In this document: one piece after another, positions 60,269 to 64,000 of the stretch
How the letters are laid out: each line of letters starts with the position of its first letter
How positions within the stretch are numbered: the stretch's first letter is position 1
Assembly: GCA_023630585.1 (NCBI GenBank)
Contig: CM042565.1
Span: forward strand, 8,501,013-8,565,012
Length of the DNA stretch: 64,000 nucleotides
Direction: 5' to 3'
DNA from: Cranoglanis bouderius
Taxonomy: Eukaryota; Chordata; Actinopteri; Siluriformes; Cranoglanididae
The notes under the pieces: model-generated
Databases searched by the model: none
What the model was told of the DNA's origin: nothing
What the model saw: the letters and a program-made list of their open reading frames with translations, nothing else
Position numbers and translations under genes: made by a program

Positions 60269-61835
60269 CACGATGGCACACAGATGGTGGTGTTAGAACC
60301 CTAACGATATTTTGTACTTGAAACTGTTGTTTTTAATGATTGAGTGCAGACAGAACAGTGAAGAAAACAAGTGCGCCTCAGAGCCAAGAAACAGGAAAAC
60401 AGCGCTCTCTGCTGGACAGATTCATAAACACATCTCGTGTTCAGTAATGGAGAATAAGGTTATAAAAAGGTGATGTTTTGTAGCAGGTACTGTTATGAGT
60501 CACATAAACATGAAAGTTGTAATGGAAGTTGCGTTGACACTTGTGGGTTTTTACCCCCACGGGGCGTCTCTGCTCTGACATTTCCCACATCTATGGTATA
60601 AATAAACCTGAAGGCCGGAAGACATAAAATCATCCTGTCACATCTGAGCTGCTTGTTTTCACATGTATCCGACCATATACACTTCACAGCCCAGTGCCCA
60701 AGGCTAGGCTAAATCAAACGAAGCTGTCAATAGCCGTATTTTACCGCTTCTTTTAGATTATTAACGGTATTAACAGAAAAATGTGTCCGGTCTGTCTCTG
60801 GAATTGGCTTGAGGCTTCTGGCATTAGCAGTCTGTCAAAAAGCTTGCTAACTATGACAGGTGCGGAAGCCATTTTTTTTTTTTTTTTTTTAGAGCGCTCG
60901 AGAGCAGTTCATCTGTAACTTATTAAACCTGTAACTGTGAAATTCTAGCGCACTACTTCTTTGCATTCATTTTACATTAAAAATTGCATTATTTATTCAT
61001 TTCGACTACATAACGAACACCATGATGCAATTCACACGCTTTGTTACACGTTTTATTTAGGCCTGGTACACACCTCGGTCATTACAATTCATGAGTGTAA
61101 ATGTGACGTGTATATATACTGGAATTTTTGTTAGTATATCGTTTTGCTCAAATTGGATGAGCACATGTATAAATGAACACTAATGAGGTTACTCTGAGCT
61201 TATATAATAGCATATTATTATGCATATTATATTATATTTCGACATACTTGCAATACAGGATACTCTGAACTTGAATAAATAAGAAAACAGTATAAAATAA
61301 TAGTGAAGCACTACTGCATATTTTTTTTTTTTTTTTTAACCCTGAAAGAAGAGAACATTTTGCAAGGCACATACGGCCACACAATTACAACCAGTACACT
61401 CACATGGATCACATCATTGTACCTGCACTTGTTGACAATGAAATCCTGGACTTTTGAAGTTAACTTTTGGCAAGTCTCATGGTATAACGACAAACACTTG
61501 ATGAAATAAAAAGTGGTCCCCACCAGACACATTTCCTTACAACAGAATGTCATAATCCAAATGCTCATTAATATTTGTAGTAAAATAAATGTTCCCCCCT
61601 AATGGCATCTTTTTTGTTATACCAGTATGGATCTGTAATTGACATTATTTTGCATTACATGGAGCTGATGCAACTTCATGGTACACAAAATTCATCAGAA
61701 ATATTATTACAGTTTGAGTACTATTAACACTGTTAATAGAAAGTATCAATGTCACATTTTAAACCTCTAAACAGACCTTAGAAAGCATAATCGGTTTTAA
61801 ATATTTGGCATAAAAAAAGTACAATTTATCTTCCC
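60269..61835. other. Intergenic stretch before phldb1
   Basis: Position 60401-60415 (agcgctctctgctgg) is one mismatch from a CTCF consensus on the minus strand. T-rich tracts lie near 60873 and 61321. The open frames on both strands at 61303-61568 include a homopolymer and are not supported. Part of this may be phldb1 3' UTR. Confidence 0.4.
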
Positions 61836-61846
61836 TTTATTTTATT
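61836..61846 (-). terminator. Poly(A) signal candidate for phldb1
   Basis: tttatttta on the plus strand contains two overlapping-type TTTATT hexamers (AATAAA on the minus strand) about 380 bases after the stop codon. Confidence 0.4.
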
Positions 61847-62222
61847 AATCCAAAAGTGTGCAAAACAAAGTAATAGCATGGATCTGTTGCCATGGATAGT
61901 CCCAAAGTGGTAATGAAATATATAGATTACACAAATAATAGAATATTTAAAAAATATTTAGTTGTATAATAGTCTTTCTTGGTGACTGGTTTGTTTTGAG
62001 CACCTTGTTATCTGCACACCAAGAACAGAACCCTGTCTGCTTCCGGTTAATATGCATTCATACAAAATTTTTCTGATCTGGATGATACACATCAATCAGT
62101 GTGGGCTGATGCAGCATGTCTGAAGTTCAAATATCAGTGGAAAGTTCAGTCCTCCCAGAGAACTCCATAGAAGTCCTGCCGACTCTAACGCTCTCACGGC
62201 TGAGTGTTCAGTCAGCTTTCCC

Positions 62223-64000
62223 TCAGGTCATAAACTGTGTGTAGCCCTCAGCGCCTGTCACTATGACATCCATCCATATCCGCATGGCCTCTGGGGATGG
62301 GGCCACCATGAAATACAACCGGTCGTGCGTCTTCACACAGAAGGTTAGGGAAGGATTCGGACTCTGTCGGGACAGAACAAAAAGACAACGTGTGTAGGAT
62401 GTGGATATCTGACAGGATAACTGTAGTAATGAAGCAGAGTAGTATGACGAAAGAACGTGAAGCTGTCTTTGATCTCTCTTTGTGAATGTTGTAAGAAATT
62501 ATCTTTGTGACAAGATGGTTTTTAAAACTTGAATAAAGTGATTATTGGGCTGTGTTTGATAGCTGTTGTTTCTGTGGCATGTTCACTTATCCAGAAAGTG
62601 TAAATACTATAGGAAAAAAAGAAGCTCTGGGTCACTCTGTTTACCTTAGTGGCACTGCGTAGGTGGTCATAATAAACTTCCTCGATGGCCTGGAAGTAGA
62701 TGACCCCTTTCAACTTGGCCTCATGCTTGTCTGAAAGCAGAAGAGTGCATTTCACGTAAAAAGCATAAGCATCTCCCTCCTTCCACTCAACAATATATTT
62801 TATTTTTGCAACATTTTTATAAGCACAGGTGATTGTGCTTATCTGGAAATAGCTACAGTAAATAATTATAAAAAAATTAAATATAATAAATAAATAAATA
62901 AAACCTGTTAAGATAAGTTGATACTGCAGTCAATTTATTTGCTCCCCAATTTCTAACTTGTATTTTAACATGAGAATGTGCTTTCTTTTCAACATTTGAA
63001 AAAATGACATTTATACCTTAAATAAAACAAATTAAACAGAGGCAAACTCTTTAGTGAAAGACAATAGACGGTTAGGATTTGGAGGTCACAGAGTTTCTTG
63101 TTACAGGTAGTGTTTTGCATTTGTGGTGGTTTTGCATTTTATTCATTACTGGCATGAATCTGTCAAAGTCAGCATCACCCAAGGGACTAAACCCAGCATG
63201 TACAGAAGATATTCACAAAAAGCTATATAGAGTTACAAAAAAAACAACTCCTCAGCAGTGTTTAATGGAGCCTTAATGCCACAATATAAACTGTAATTTT
63301 AAATAACTCTACAGCTAAAGGTGCTTTCTCTCAATCTCCTGAATGAATAAATAAATAAATAGATTTTTTTTAATAGATAGATAAATAAATAAATAATGTG
63401 TTGCAAGCCTCCTTACACTTGTGTTCATATATAACCATTTTTGTTAAAACATCTGCATATTATTATTTAATCTTTTTTTTTTTTTTTTTATAATTATGCA
63501 TCCTTAAAATTAACCAAACATACTTAGTAAATTGGGCTAATTTGTTTCTGTTTTTGAAGAGTTGCAAGTCTCATGCTGTTAGTCATGAACAAGGCAGGGG
63601 TAAATCTCCCCCTACCCCGAACCCCCACCCCCCATCACTCTCAAACACAGGGCTGGAGAAAGTGTTGCAGATTATTTCATCATCATCATCATCATCACTA
63701 CTACTAACATGGGGAGTAAGAAGGTGAAAAGGCTACACGCGCGAGCTACATGTGTGTGTACGAAAGACATTAAAAGTGAGAAAGGCATAGAAAAGGTGGT
63801 ATATTGTGAGAAGACTGGCCAAAAACAAATGAACGTTACTTTTGTCCATAGTGCAAGAAACCTTTGTTTTACGCTGGTAAGGTGAACAGAACTTTTCCCC
63901 CCATGACTAAAACATACCGACATAGTAGGAGAACGTCCTCTTTAGACGGTCAAAGACGAACCAGCGCTTCTTCCATGATTTGATTTTGCCACCCATCTTC
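62223..64000 (-). CDS. phldb1: PHLDB1-like (LL5) protein, C-terminal PH domain, 3' end only
   Basis: Three exons are visible on the minus strand: beyond 64000 to 63918, 62730-62645 and 62363-62223, joined in phase with GT-AG borders. They encode KMGGKIKSWKKRWFVFDRLK, SYYVDKHEAKLKGVIYFQAI, EEVYYDHLRSATK, SPNPSLTFCVKTHDRLYFMV and the end MRIWMDVIVTGAEGYTQFMT. This is the C-terminal phosphoinositide-binding PH domain of the LL5/PHLDB family. The end YTQFM fits PHLDB1 better than PHLDB2 as I remember them. LL5 proteins anchor microtubule-capturing CLASP complexes at the cell cortex. The FHA-containing N-terminus lies outside the window. Which teleost paralogue it is cannot be told. Confidence 0.88.

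Overview
The window is from a bony-fish nuclear genome. The evidence is intron-rich vertebrate genes, a member of the fish-restricted Gig2 interferon-induced family, several Tc1-like transposon families, a fish-type Ty3/gypsy element and abundant dinucleotide microsatellites. The dispersed SINE-like and MITE-like repeats suggest an otophysan, perhaps a catfish, but that is inference.

Layout. 1-17.5 kb is gene-poor and repeat-rich. It holds a Tc1-like foldback (1611-2698), a Tc1 remnant with transposase pieces (4612-5535) and a complete but decayed Ty3/gypsy LTR retrotransposon on the minus strand (5681-10609). That element has a 5-bp target-site duplication, a tRNA-Phe primer site and the unusual order gag-PR-IN-RT-RH (Gmr1-like). 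A single-exon Gig2-like gene lies on the minus strand at 17930-18571, with an ISRE upstream. More Tc1 copies follow (about 19.1-19.6 and 20.5-21.8 kb). Then come pou2af2 (plus, 22870-29475, 5 coding exons), stk36/fused (plus, 31666-42709, 20 coding exons modelled), atf5 (minus, 46717-48958 coding, leader exon near 50.7-50.9 kb) and the 3' end of a phldb1-like gene (minus, 62223 to beyond the window). The 51-62 kb interval has no recognisable protein gene but holds repeats, a Tc1 copy (58546-59672) and several candidate regulatory sites.

Main results. (1) atf5 has a 3-codon uORF1 followed by a 63-codon uORF2 that is split by an intron and overlaps the coding start out of frame, the known ATF4/ATF5 translational switch. 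(2) The pou2af2 TATA promoter carries two perfect octamer motifs, the DNA site of the POU factors this protein co-activates, which suggests autoregulation. (3) stk36 uses two in-frame GC-AG introns and has a 1470-bp exon with a long insert I do not recognise. (4) A MITE terminus supplies a plausible poly(A) signal for the Gig2-like gene. The genes do not form one pathway. They are a coactivator, a cilia/Hedgehog kinase, a stress bZIP factor and a cortical scaffold, plus an isolated antiviral gene. Splice sites were placed by eye from consensus, reading phase and remembered family sequences; no alignment was run.
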